In this document: positions 42,135 through 51,013 of the stretch, piece after piece
Layout: each line of letters starts with the position of its first letter
Numbering within the stretch: the first letter of the stretch is position 1
From: CAYRJD01 sp965205925
GTDB lineage: Bacteria; Actinomycetota; Acidimicrobiia; Acidimicrobiales; Poriferisodalaceae
Direction of reading: 5' to 3'
Assembly: GCA_965205925.1 (NCBI GenBank)
Contig: OZ242183.1
Location: 1 to 64,000 of the forward strand
Length of the DNA: 64,000 nucleotides
Position numbers and translations under genes: made by a program
Notes under the pieces: generated by a model
What the model was told of the DNA's origin: nothing
The model's database searches: none
Seen by the model: only the letters and a program-made list of their open reading frames with translations

Positions 42135-42738
42135 TGGGCTGACGGTAGCGCAGGTAATGAATGCGGTGGCGAAGGATGGTGATATGAGCGCGTCCGTAAC
42201 GGCGAGTGCGGTACTGCTCCCAGTCGGAATCGGGTAGTGCTTCGATGGCGTGTTCGGCTTCCATGATCAACACAGCAGGCGTTAAATCAAGGACAGAACG
42301 CCAGGGGTCGGTGTCATAGGGCGGGTCAAGCAACAACAGGTCGATAACAGGTTCGGTGAGTGATAGATCTGCTGAAGGCGGGACGATCGTCAGGCCGGGC
42401 AACGCTTGCAAGGTCTCTATCGCATCAGCACACACAATGCGATATGAGTCAGGAGCGGCTCCAAAGGTCTCAAGGGTTTGTTGCACGGATTCGCAAGCAG
42501 CAACGTTGCTATCAACAAAAGTGACATGGGTCGCTCCGCGTGAAAGTGCCTCGATACCCAAAGCGCCGGAGCCGCAATATGCATCTACCACCCTGGCACC
42601 TTGTGGCAGGCCAAGACTGTGGGCCATGTTAAAAATCGCTTCACGGGCGCGGTCGGAGGTGGGTCGCATTCCTGGCTCTAGTGGGACTTGGATACGTCGG
42701 CTCCGCCAGGCACCTCCAACGACTCGTACTACCCGCAT
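42118..42738 (-). CDS. rsmD: 16S rRNA (guanine-966-N2)-methyltransferase RsmD
   Basis: A 206-residue RsmD that methylates G966 of 16S rRNA. It opens with VRVVGGAWRSRRIQVP and RPTSDRAREAIFNM. The SAM loop is VVDAYCGSGALGIEALSRGA and the catalytic motif LLLLDPPYD. The C-terminus is about 15 residues longer than usual and overlaps coaD. recG is 14 nt upstream. Confidence 0.95.
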   Translation of the reverse strand: MRVVRVVGGAWRSRRIQVPLEPGMRPTSDRAREAIFNMAHSLGLPQGARVVDAYCGSGALGIEALSRGATHVTFVDSNVAACESVQQTLETFGAAPDSYRIVCADAIETLQALPGLTIVPPSADLSLTEPVIDLLLLDPPYDTDPWRSVLDLTPAVLIMEAEHAIEALPDSDWEQYRTRRYGRAHITILRHRIHYLRYRQPSEPIQ

Positions 42739-42752
42739 GATTGTCTAACCGT

Positions 42753-45014
42753 CTAACCGCGTTGCAAGAAGGCTGCGTCAAGACCCTCGCGCCGCTCAAC
42801 GAACCAGCCGATCTCGTCCGCGTAGTTAGCCAGTTGAGGCTGTGTCGTAAGATCATCAGCGGTTTGTAACAAGCTCTTGGCTATGTCGCGCGCCAAGATC
42901 ACCCATTCTCGGTCGTGCACTAGCGAGGCCAGCTTTAGGTCGCTGCGGCCGGACTGCGATTCGTCAAACAACGTACCCTCCCCCCGCAATCTCAGGTCTT
43001 CTTCGGCCAGCTTGAACCCGTCAGTAGTGGCTACTAGCGCTGCTAAGCGCTGCTCAGCTATCTCGTTTATCTCTTCTTCGGTTACTAAATAACAGTAAGA
43101 AGCGTGCGCTCCACGACCAACTCGCCCGCGCAGCTGATGTAGCTGTGCCATTCCAAACCGATCCGCGGACAAGATCACCATGACGGTGGCATTTGGTACG
43201 TCCACACCCACTTCGATCACGGTGGTAGAGACCAGCACGTCCACGTTGTTGCTGTGAAACGCATTCATAACTTTTTCTTTTGCATCTGCACTCATACGGC
43301 CGTGCAACAGCCTCACTGTCACCGCGGCCAGCTCGCTTTCACGAAGTTCGTTGAAGGTGGATTCGGCTGAGCTGGCTTGGATGGCTTCGCTGTCTTCGAT
43401 TAACGGACACACCACAAACACTTGCTTGCCTTGAGCTACCTGCTCACGCACATGCGACCACATCAACTCTTGATCAAGTCCGCCTCTCACTAGTTGGGTT
43501 TGGACTGGTGTGCGACCGGGTGGCATTTCATCTAGCACCGAGACATCTAGATCGCCGTAGACGGTCATGGCTGCGGTGCGCGGAATGGGCGTTGCGGTCA
43601 TTACCAGCATGTGCGGCATACGGTTATCGGTGCGCCCAGATTCACGCAATCGTGCACGTTGCTCAACTCCGAAGCGATGTTGCTCATCTACTACCACCGC
43701 GCTTAGATCGTGAAACTTGACCGCCTCTTGGATGAGGGTGTGCGTGCCCACAACTATGTCAATGAAGCCGCTACGAAGCTGATTTCTGATGTTCTTATGA
43801 GTCTTCTGTGTCAGTGATCCAACCAGCAGTTTGATCTTGACGGGGCGTGCAGGTTCCAGCGAGTTTGCGTTGCTTACTTTTAGACCTTTGAACAGTTCAT
43901 GCAGATTGCGATAATGCTGCTCGGCTAAGACTTCGGTAGGAACCATTAGGGCACCCTGATGACCTTCGTCAACCGCAGCTAGCAACACGCGCGCCGCCAC
44001 CAAGGTTTTGCCAGAACCCACATCACCTTGCAGCAATCGGTGCATGGGACGAGTCAATGACATGTCGGCTTCGATTTGGGCGATGGTGTTTTTTTGCGCG
44101 CCAGTTAGTTGAAACGGAAGCAAATCTGTGAACTGGTGCCAAAGCGTTAAGGCCGGATTAGTGGGGCTTGCAGTAACTGGGTTAAGTGAGTCGTGCGCAA
44201 TACCTAGCTCGTTTTCTTCGCGTACAAGTCGTTCATGTCGCAACATCATCTGCACGCGCATTAGCTCGTCAAATACCAAGCGCGCACGCGCGGGCTGAAT
44301 CTGGCCTTGAGTGGCTGGATTGTGGAATTGCTTTAGAGCGGTGTGGCGATCTAATAGTTTTTGGCTAGTTCGCACCTGCGGAGGTAAGGGGTCTGTGATG
44401 CCACGTTGTTCGCAACGTCGTAAGGCATCAGTAACCCAGTTAGCGAACTCCCAAGTCATGAGACGCGCTTTAGGTGATTGGGGGTAGATCGGCACCATCA
44501 CGCCGGTGGCGTCGCCAATGAGGTCAACCACCGGGTTAGCCATCTGGATGTTGTTGCGATAGAGATCGACCTTGCCAAACATGGCGACCCGTTGACCTAA
44601 CGAGAGTTGCGACTCCCGCCAGGGCTGATTAAAAAACGTTGCGCCCATCGTGCCGGTTTCGTCTGCTAGCTGCACCTGCACCAAAGTTCGACGGCCGCCT
44701 GGGCCAAAGCGGCGAGACTGAACGCGAGTAATCACCCCTGTCACGGTTAGCTCGTCACCGACCGCTGCCTCACCGATTAGCGCTAGCCGAGTGCGGTCAA
44801 CATGGCGAATCGGGTAATGCGTGAGTAAATCGAAAACAGACTTGATGCCAATGCTGGCCAGTGCGTCGCCACGACGAGAGCCCACTCCCTTTATGCGTTG
44901 AACTTTGATGTCGTCAAGCTCACGCAGAGTTAAAGGAGGTTGGACTGGCTGGTCAGGCTCAGGCGCGAGGTCATTCAAGGCCGAATAAGTATGGGTAGTG
45001 AGCCTGGCCGCCAT
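42753..45014 (-). CDS. recG: ATP-dependent DNA helicase RecG
   Basis: A 753-residue RecG that remodels stalled forks and Holliday junctions. The N-terminal wedge/OB domain (GDELTVTGVITRVQSRRFG) precedes a superfamily 2 helicase core with LLQGDVGSGKTLVAARVLL, VVVDEQHRFGVEQRARL, MTATPIPRTAAMTVYGDLD and QLRGRVGRGAHASYC. The ATG at 45014 makes it overlap fakA by 44 nt; a TTG at 44978 would reduce this to 8 nt. rsmD follows. Confidence 0.97.
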   Translation of the reverse strand: MAARLTTHTYSALNDLAPEPDQPVQPPLTLRELDDIKVQRIKGVGSRRGDALASIGIKSVFDLLTHYPIRHVDRTRLALIGEAAVGDELTVTGVITRVQSRRFGPGGRRTLVQVQLADETGTMGATFFNQPWRESQLSLGQRVAMFGKVDLYRNNIQMANPVVDLIGDATGVMVPIYPQSPKARLMTWEFANWVTDALRRCEQRGITDPLPPQVRTSQKLLDRHTALKQFHNPATQGQIQPARARLVFDELMRVQMMLRHERLVREENELGIAHDSLNPVTASPTNPALTLWHQFTDLLPFQLTGAQKNTIAQIEADMSLTRPMHRLLQGDVGSGKTLVAARVLLAAVDEGHQGALMVPTEVLAEQHYRNLHELFKGLKVSNANSLEPARPVKIKLLVGSLTQKTHKNIRNQLRSGFIDIVVGTHTLIQEAVKFHDLSAVVVDEQHRFGVEQRARLRESGRTDNRMPHMLVMTATPIPRTAAMTVYGDLDVSVLDEMPPGRTPVQTQLVRGGLDQELMWSHVREQVAQGKQVFVVCPLIEDSEAIQASSAESTFNELRESELAAVTVRLLHGRMSADAKEKVMNAFHSNNVDVLVSTTVIEVGVDVPNATVMVILSADRFGMAQLHQLRGRVGRGAHASYCYLVTEEEINEIAEQRLAALVATTDGFKLAEEDLRLRGEGTLFDESQSGRSDLKLASLVHDREWVILARDIAKSLLQTADDLTTQPQLANYADEIGWFVERREGLDAAFLQRG

Positions 45015-46641
45015 CTAAAAACTCGGCTTGAATCTCAGCGTGCGTCTCAGCTAGCCATGCCTTGATGAAGTCGGCGTCTAGGGAAGTGGCTTCGGCGCCG
45101 GTAATCACTGTGAGAAGTTCATGATGGGGTTGGATCAGTTGGTCTAGTAGGCCTATCGCAGATTCGCTTTGACTGTCGGACACCGACGCAATGTGGCCAC
45201 CGATTTCGGAGCTGAGACCTATCCAGTCGCCCTTGTTAACCGGTGCGCCAGTTGATTGCACAGACGTTGAACGCACGGCTTGAGTGACCTCACCTGCGGT
45301 AACACCGCTAGCGAAATCAGCCATCTGGTCGGCGTTGTCAGCCGATGTGCTAACCGGGTCAAAGCCGACCATGGCAGCGACACCATGGGGAATAGTGCGC
45401 GTCGGTACGACATGCACTTGCTTCGATGTGTGCTCGATTGCTTGTTGAGCAGTAGAGATGATGTTGCTGTTGTTTGGGAGCAGCACTACTTCGTTACTGT
45501 CCGCTGCCTCAACGGCTGCGAGTATTTCCGCTGTTGATGGGTTCATGGTTTGGCCTCCGCTAATGAAAGCGTTTGCCCCTAGACCAGCAAAGATCTCATT
45601 AACGCCTGAAGCTGGTGAAACCGCAATCACAGTGCAGGTGGCAGAACGCTCAGCAGCGTGCTCGCGTTCGAGTTGGCCTACTTGTTCGTGCAAATCAGTA
45701 ATGGCGATGCGATGTGGCCGGCCCGCAGTAATCCCTGCCTCGATAGAAGCACCAATGTGATCGGTATGGATGTGGCAGTTCCACAACCCGTCACCACCTG
45801 CCACAACTATGGAGTCGCCCAACTCTGACCACGCATTGCGGAACTCGTTTACCAGTTCATCGTTGGAATCCAGCAGGTACATCACCTCGTAGCGCGGACC
45901 GAGAGAGGTGTTTGTGGTGTTAGCGCCGAGATGGTTTGGTTCAGATTGGTCAGCGATCGCGGTGAGAGTGCTTACAACCTCTTCGGGCAGGTCGAGCGTT
46001 TGAGGTAGGGGTCGTTCGTCTACGACTGTTAGCAAAGCGTCAAGCCATAGTAAGAATCCGACAGCGCCGGCGTCGACCACACCAGCCGCGGCTAGCACGG
46101 TTAGCTGTTGAGGTGTTCGCTCAAGCGCGGTTTGTCCGGCTTGACGGGCGGCTGTGAGTACCTGAATAGCCGGCGCGCTATCTGCAATCTGCATCGCAGC
46201 TGCCGCAGCCGCTCGAGCCACGCTGAGGATGGTTCCTTCAACTGGTTCTTGCACGCTGGCGTCGGCCGAAGCACTCCCGGCAGCTAAACCAGCCGCCAGG
46301 TGGTCACCACCAATCTGTTCAGGTGCCTGAGCAAGTACCGGAGCCATGGCTCGTAAAAACTGACTAATGATTACGCCGCTGTTGCCACGTGCTCCCATCA
46401 ATGCACTCTTTGCGATCGTTTCACAAATTGTGCTGCGGTCCGATAACTCGCTCGCAGATAATTCGTCTAGCGCTTCACGCACGCAAGCAAGCGTCAAAGT
46501 CATATTTGTGCCGGTATCCCCGTCGGGCACGGGGTAGACGTTGAGTAGATCGATCGTGCGGCGGTGAGTTTCAAGCGAGTCAGCAAAATGGCCAACTGCT
46601 AAGCAGATGTCTTGCGTAGAGAGTGTGCGTTCACCAGGCAC
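44971..46641 (-). CDS. fakA: FakA-like DAK2-domain kinase (fatty acid kinase catalytic subunit)
   Basis: The DhaL/DAK2 domain is clear from LLNVYPVPDGDTGTNM, LMGARGNSGVIISQFLRAM and DAGAVGFLLWLDALL, followed by a middle domain and a C-terminal EDD/DegV-like part. FakA phosphorylates fatty acids bound to FakB; FakB is not in the window. The frame is open to 46818, but the conserved part begins about 40 residues before the DGDTGTN motif. I chose the GTG at 46641, giving 556 residues, close to known FakA. Longer starts would collide with the divergent gene at 46757. It overlaps recG. Confidence 0.88.
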   Translation of the reverse strand: MPGERTLSTQDICLAVGHFADSLETHRRTIDLLNVYPVPDGDTGTNMTLTLACVREALDELSASELSDRSTICETIAKSALMGARGNSGVIISQFLRAMAPVLAQAPEQIGGDHLAAGLAAGSASADASVQEPVEGTILSVARAAAAAAMQIADSAPAIQVLTAARQAGQTALERTPQQLTVLAAAGVVDAGAVGFLLWLDALLTVVDERPLPQTLDLPEEVVSTLTAIADQSEPNHLGANTTNTSLGPRYEVMYLLDSNDELVNEFRNAWSELGDSIVVAGGDGLWNCHIHTDHIGASIEAGITAGRPHRIAITDLHEQVGQLEREHAAERSATCTVIAVSPASGVNEIFAGLGANAFISGGQTMNPSTAEILAAVEAADSNEVVLLPNNSNIISTAQQAIEHTSKQVHVVPTRTIPHGVAAMVGFDPVSTSADNADQMADFASGVTAGEVTQAVRSTSVQSTGAPVNKGDWIGLSSEIGGHIASVSDSQSESAIGLLDQLIQPHHELLTVITGAEATSLDADFIKAWLAETHAEIQAEFLDGGQAHYPYLFGLE

Positions 46642-46756
46642 GCGTTCAAGGTAGTGGCTAACAACTGAGTGGTTTGCCAGATGGCTAGATTGCCGTGTGT
46701 TTGATTGGCGCGCGGCTAGCGTTTGATCTCTCAATTTTTTATGTACGGAGACGCTT

Positions 46757-46996
46757 ATGCAGGGTGTCATTAAGTCGTACGACCCACGATCAAAAGTGGG
46801 CGTTTTGGTGGACGACATAAAGCGCGAAGAATACGAGTTAGCTCAGAACGCTCTTGAAGGATCCATTCTGCGCATGCTGCGCCAAGGACAGCGGGTGCTA
46901 TTTGAGATCGACGACCAAGGACTGGCTACCAGTCTGCGGTTGGGATCTGAAGTCGACCTGGGTACTCCCAACTGGGTAATGGACGACAAAAGGTAA
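46757..46996 (+). CDS. Small cold-shock-domain-like protein
   Basis: A 79-residue protein beginning MQGVIKSYDPRSKVGVLVDD. The pattern (G-x-I-K-S-Y-D ... G-V-L-V, then V-L-F-E-I-D) resembles a small OB-fold like the cold-shock domain, but the RNP motif K-G-F-G-F-I is absent, so RNA binding is not assured. ATG at 46757 has GGAG 7 nt upstream. pckG begins 3 nt after its stop, so the two are surely cotranscribed. It may be a regulator or a small nucleic-acid-binding protein; function unknown. Confidence 0.65.
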   Translation: MQGVIKSYDPRSKVGVLVDDIKREEYELAQNALEGSILRMLRQGQRVLFEIDDQGLATSLRLGSEVDLGTPNWVMDDKR

Positions 46997-46999
46997 GCG

Positions 47000-48826
47000 T
47001 TGTCTTCCAACACAAATCACCAAAAACTGCAGGACTGGGTTCGTGAGTGGGCCTCAGTACTGACACCTGAAGACATCCGCTGGTGCGACGGCTCACAAGA
47101 TGAGTACGAAGCGTTGTGTAAAGAGATGGTCGCAGCCGGAACCCTGATTCCGTTGAACGACGACGCCCGCCCTCACAGCTTTTTGGCTCGTTCCGACCCA
47201 GGCGATGTAGCCAGAGTGGAGGATCGCACTTTTATTTCCACTGCTAACGAAGCCGACGCCGGGCCTAACAACAACTGGCGTGAACCTGCTGAGTTGCGAG
47301 CCGAACTGCTAGCGCTGTTTAAAAATTCAATGACGGGTCGCACCATGTATGTGGTGCCGTTTTCGATGGGTCCACTGAACTCACACATTTCTCACATCGG
47401 GGTGCAACTGACCGACTCTCCATATGTGGCGGCGTCGATGCGAACCATGACGCGAATGGGTAAGCCAGCGTTGGATGTGCTTGGTGACTCGGGTGAGTTC
47501 GTGCCCTGCGTTCATTCGCTGGGTGCTCCACTGGCGGCAGGCGAACAAGATGTGGCGTGGCCTTGCAATCCCGACAATAAGTACATAGCTCATTTTCCAG
47601 ATACGCGTGAAATCTGGTCCTTTGGATCGGGTTATGGCGGCAACGCTCTGCTAGGGAAAAAATGTTTTGCCTTGCGTATCGCTTCCACAATGGCGCGCGA
47701 TCAGGGTTGGCTGGCCGAGCACATGTTGATCGTGGGTGTTACCCCACCGAATGGTGAAACTCTTTACTTGGCGGGCGCATTTCCTTCGGCTTGCGGCAAA
47801 ACAAATATGGCAATGATGATTCCAACGCTGCCTGACTGGAAGGTGGAGATGGTTGGTGACGACATCGCTTGGATGAAATTTGGTGACGACGGACGGTTGT
47901 ATGCGATAAATCCGGAGGCGGGCATTTTTGGTGTGGCACCTGGTACTGGCACGAACACCAATCCGAATGCTTTGGACACGATGCACGGCAACTGCATCTT
48001 CACCAATGTCGCTCAGACCGAAGACAATGATGTTTGGTGGGAAGGGATGACTTCGGAAACGCCAGACAAGCTGATCGACTGGCGTGGCAATATATGGACC
48101 CCGGATAGTGATACGCCAGCGGCTCATCCAAATGCCAGATTCACGGCTCCAGCCGAGCAATGTCCTTCGATTTCAGACGTCTGGGATGATCCTGCTGGAG
48201 TGCCAATTTCAGGCATCTTGTTTGGTGGACGGCGAGCTACCACGGTACCTCTGGTGGTTGAAGCTTTTGATTGGGAACAGGGCGTGTTCTTAGGCTCGGT
48301 GATGTCTTCGGAAACAACGGCGGCTGCCACAGGTCAGGTGGGTGAGGTGCGACGCGACCCGTTCGCGATGTTGCCGTTTTGCGGATACAACTTTGGAGAT
48401 TATTTCAGACATTGGTTGGACTTGGCCGATCGTCCCGGTGCCCAACTGCCGAAACTGTTCTATGTCAATTGGTTCCGTAAGAACTCTGGCGGCAAGTTCA
48501 TCTGGCCTGGCTTTGGCGAAAACATACGAGTACTGAAGTGGGCTTGCGAGCGAATTGCTGGGACCGTAAACGCAGAAACCACTCCGATCGGTTGGGTGCC
48601 TGAAGAGGGCAGTTTGGACCTCAACGGGCTTAGCGACAGCGGCAGTGACACGGGCGGATTATCCGACGAAGACTTGACGACACTGATCACCGTGGATGCG
48701 AATGACTGGCAAGCTGAGCTGAGCTTGATCAAAGCTCACTTCGATCGTTTAGGTGATCGTGTACCGAACGAGCTTTTTGAACAGCTTGAACAGTTGCGTG
48801 AGCGTTTAGCGATCTATAGCGGTTGA
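47000..48826 (+). CDS. pckG: Phosphoenolpyruvate carboxykinase (GTP)
   Basis: A 608-residue GTP-type PEPCK interconverting oxaloacetate and PEP for gluconeogenesis. The kinase loop GAFPSACGKTNMAMM, INPEAGIFGVAPGT and the C-terminal WVEW-like NWFRKNSGGKFIWPGFGEN segment are all typical. TTG start at 47000 with AAAAGG 7 nt upstream. It is translationally close to the small cold-shock-like gene. The 48827-48889 stretch after it has a GTAAGTA-type simple repeat and no clear terminator. Confidence 0.97.
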   Translation: MSSNTNHQKLQDWVREWASVLTPEDIRWCDGSQDEYEALCKEMVAAGTLIPLNDDARPHSFLARSDPGDVARVEDRTFISTANEADAGPNNNWREPAELRAELLALFKNSMTGRTMYVVPFSMGPLNSHISHIGVQLTDSPYVAASMRTMTRMGKPALDVLGDSGEFVPCVHSLGAPLAAGEQDVAWPCNPDNKYIAHFPDTREIWSFGSGYGGNALLGKKCFALRIASTMARDQGWLAEHMLIVGVTPPNGETLYLAGAFPSACGKTNMAMMIPTLPDWKVEMVGDDIAWMKFGDDGRLYAINPEAGIFGVAPGTGTNTNPNALDTMHGNCIFTNVAQTEDNDVWWEGMTSETPDKLIDWRGNIWTPDSDTPAAHPNARFTAPAEQCPSISDVWDDPAGVPISGILFGGRRATTVPLVVEAFDWEQGVFLGSVMSSETTAAATGQVGEVRRDPFAMLPFCGYNFGDYFRHWLDLADRPGAQLPKLFYVNWFRKNSGGKFIWPGFGENIRVLKWACERIAGTVNAETTPIGWVPEEGSLDLNGLSDSGSDTGGLSDEDLTTLITVDANDWQAELSLIKAHFDRLGDRVPNELFEQLEQLRERLAIYSG

Positions 48827-48889
48827 AAATAAACTCCATCGGATTTTTGTGGGGACCGTGGTAGTAAGTAGTAAGTAAGTAAAAACGGC

Positions 48890-49237
48890 TTAGAAAACGT
48901 CGCTGCCTAAAAACATCGCGCGGATGGCCAGACCCATGATGAACAAGCTGCCAAGCCCAAAGAAAAGCAGTCGTCTATTGCGTAGCTGGTGTCGGTAACC
49001 GTAGAGCACCGCTATCGACAATGCGGCGCATACTCCGTAGAACACGTGAAATGATGGAGCCTCCACGCCTGAGGTTTGCAACAAGACAACACCGGCCGTC
49101 AACTCAACAAACACCAGCAAATAAGCCGCGCCAATGAACCACCAAAGCGGCTTGGCTTCTAGCCGTGGAAATCTCATAGAAGCCAACGCCCAACAGCCTG
49201 CTGCGCCGTTGAAGATCACCACTACCCAGGCGAGCAC
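48890..49237 (-). CDS. Four-helix integral membrane protein, unknown function
   Basis: A 115-residue hydrophobic protein with four predicted membrane segments (about 1-18, 31-52, 63-82, 91-110) and short polar loops. GTG start at 49237; family-like hydrophilic residues (ETTH) continue for a few codons upstream without a better start before an in-frame TGA. I recognise no domain. It lies downstream of the DUF4145 gene on the same strand and converges with pckG. Confidence 0.6.
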   Translation of the reverse strand: MLAWVVVIFNGAAGCWALASMRFPRLEAKPLWWFIGAAYLLVFVELTAGVVLLQTSGVEAPSFHVFYGVCAALSIAVLYGYRHQLRNRRLLFFGLGSLFIMGLAIRAMFLGSDVF

Positions 49238-49317
49238 AATGTGAGTGGTTTCAATCGACGTTTTTCACTGCTCCCTCTGCATTCGCAGTTTCGTCGCTGA
49301 GTGTCATAGCGTCGGCT

Positions 49318-49722
49318 TCACTGGGTGTGCTCGTCATCTGCGCCAGTGACATGCTTGACAAACAGGTGAATAACCAGCATCAGGTTTTGTGCTTCACGAT
49401 GACCGTTTTTTAGATTTACCTCACCAGGTCTACGAGCCTCGTTGTCGCTCAGTTTCAAGACATCTAGCGCTCGCATCAACCCCATCGGCGCGCCTTGAGA
49501 CACAAGATTTTCTATGTCGCGCACGATGTGGCGTGGTCGGATGCCCGCTGCACCGATCAGTGTTCGCAACAACAAGCGCAACAGGGCACATGCCGCGGCC
49601 GGTGATCTTTCGGCGATGTCTGTGGCTTCTTGGTAAAGAGGAACCAGTTTGCGTGATAGCTCTGGTGGTGGGAGTAGATCGCTTGGTAACGGCGTTTCGT
49701 CAGGCAACGGCACCACAATCAT
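49318..49722 (-). CDS. DUF4145 family protein
   Basis: A 134-residue helical protein. The core SPAAACALLRLLLRTLIGAAG, then DIENLVSQG and LDVLKLSDNEARRPGEV, matches the DUF4145 pattern, where A-x-x-x-x-R and a G/D-N-x-A-x-H/R-P-G motif recur. DUF4145 occurs alone or fused to restriction and defence-type enzymes; its role is not established. It overlaps the end of the CoA-transferase gene by 23 nt, suggesting coupling, though no functional link is evident. Confidence 0.75.
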   Translation of the reverse strand: MIVVPLPDETPLPSDLLPPPELSRKLVPLYQEATDIAERSPAAACALLRLLLRTLIGAAGIRPRHIVRDIENLVSQGAPMGLMRALDVLKLSDNEARRPGEVNLKNGHREAQNLMLVIHLFVKHVTGADDEHTQ

Positions 49723-50908
49723 GCAGTTTTATGATGGAGTCGGCGTCGTAACCAGCGTCTGCGAGCACTTCGTCGGTGTCTTGACCGGGATGGCGCGGCG
49801 CGCCCTGCACCTCAGGAACCGTGCGACTAAAGCGCGGTGAAGGCGACGGCTGCGTGATGCCCGCAACCTGCGTGAACACTTTGCGGTGCAAGTTGTGCGG
49901 ATGTTGCGGCGCTTCTTCAAGGGTAAGCACCGGTGCAAAGCACACATCGCTGGCTTCCATGATTTCGCACCACTTGTCGCGAGACTTGGTTAAGAACAGG
50001 GCAGCTATGCGTTCTTTTTGCTTCGGCCAGTCGCTGCGAGAGTTTTGCTTTGCAAACTCGGGATCGTCAGTCAAACCGGTTTTGTCCAGCAGCTCTGAGT
50101 AGAACTGCGGCTCAATTGAGCCAATTGAGACGTACTTGCCGTCTGAGCATTCATAAACGTCATAGAAGTGGCTACCTGTATCAAGCAGGTTGGTGCCGCG
50201 CTCGTCGTTCCAAACTCCCAGCGCTCGCATGGAGTGAAACATCGCCATCAAGGTGGCGGAGCCGTCGATCATGGCTGCATCAACTACCTGGCCTTGGCCG
50301 GATCGTTGCGCTTCGAACAGGGCGCAAGCGATTCCAAACGCCAGCAACATTCCACCGCCGCCAAAATCACCCACCAAGTTGAGCGGCGGCACGGGCGCTT
50401 GACCTTTACGACCGATGGGATCTAGTGCGCCAGCCAAGGAGATGTAGTTAATGTCGTGGCCAGCGGCATGCGAGTAAGGCCCTTCTTGGCCCCAACCGGT
50501 CATGCGACCGTAGACAAGCTTGGGGTTGCGAGCGGTGCAGTCGTCAGGGCCTAGGCCGAGACGCTCCATTACACCTGGACGAAACCCTTCGATCAATGCG
50601 TCAGACGACTCGATTAGGCGTAGTAACACATCCACGCCATCGGGGTTTTTGAGATCGATCGCTAACGAGCGTCGCCCTCGTGCGAGAACATCAATAGGTG
50701 GAGTAATAGCTGGAGTAATAGCTGGAGTAATAGGTGGGGTGGTTGGTGGAGTAGTAGCTGGAGTGTCTTGAACGTTGCTTGCCCTGACGTTGCCTGCTCT
50801 ATCTATGCGAATGACTTCGGCGCCCATGTCAGACAGCATCATTGCGCAGAACGGCCCTGGGCCAATGCCCTGCATTTCGATCACTCTGACACCTGTCAAT
50901 GGCCCCAT
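49700..50908 (-). CDS. Family III CoA-transferase / alpha-methylacyl-CoA racemase
   Basis: A 402-residue CaiB/BaiF-fold enzyme. The racemase set is visible: Arg in LIEGFRPGVMERL, His in GHDINYISLAGAL, Asp in NLVGDFGGGGML and Glu in IGSIEPQFYSEL, as in mycobacterial MCR, so an AMACR-like epimerase of branched acyl-CoA is likely. A Thr/Pro/Ile/Ala insertion of about 25 residues at 50-75, coded by 12-bp tandem repeats, lies in a surface loop after the first beta unit. ATG at 50908 follows AAGGGAG. Substrate is not deducible. Confidence 0.9.
   Translation of the reverse strand: MGPLTGVRVIEMQGIGPGPFCAMMLSDMGAEVIRIDRAGNVRASNVQDTPATTPPTTPPITPAITPAITPPIDVLARGRRSLAIDLKNPDGVDVLLRLIESSDALIEGFRPGVMERLGLGPDDCTARNPKLVYGRMTGWGQEGPYSHAAGHDINYISLAGALDPIGRKGQAPVPPLNLVGDFGGGGMLLAFGIACALFEAQRSGQGQVVDAAMIDGSATLMAMFHSMRALGVWNDERGTNLLDTGSHFYDVYECSDGKYVSIGSIEPQFYSELLDKTGLTDDPEFAKQNSRSDWPKQKERIAALFLTKSRDKWCEIMEASDVCFAPVLTLEEAPQHPHNLHRKVFTQVAGITQPSPSPRFSRTVPEVQGAPRHPGQDTDEVLADAGYDADSIIKLHDCGAVA
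50693..50764 (-). repeat. Six 12-bp tandem units in the CoA-transferase gene
   Basis: Units at 50693, 50705, 50717, 50729, 50741 and 50753, 12 bp each. The second and third are identical. They encode a six-fold Thr/Pro repeat inserted in the N-terminal part of the enzyme. The last unit with its flank (50745-50764) is identical over 20 bp to 8059-8078 in the truB tail. Confidence 0.9.
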
Positions 50909-51013
50909 ATGGAACTCCCTTGCTTCTGATTTGTTTTGATTTTGCCTGAAAATTTGCTGGCGAGCACAGCTAGCAGCGTGAGCCGCGCGCTGACTTTCTC
51001 ACGGTAGTAGCCG

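Noticed and set aside
47651..48160. Minus-strand open frame over pckG
   Set aside because: No ribosome site or domain; pckG on the plus strand has the full kinase signature.
49318..50908. Defence island from DUF4145 plus neighbours
   Set aside because: DUF4145 sometimes accompanies defence genes, but here the partners are a CoA-transferase and a small membrane protein with no effector or nuclease.
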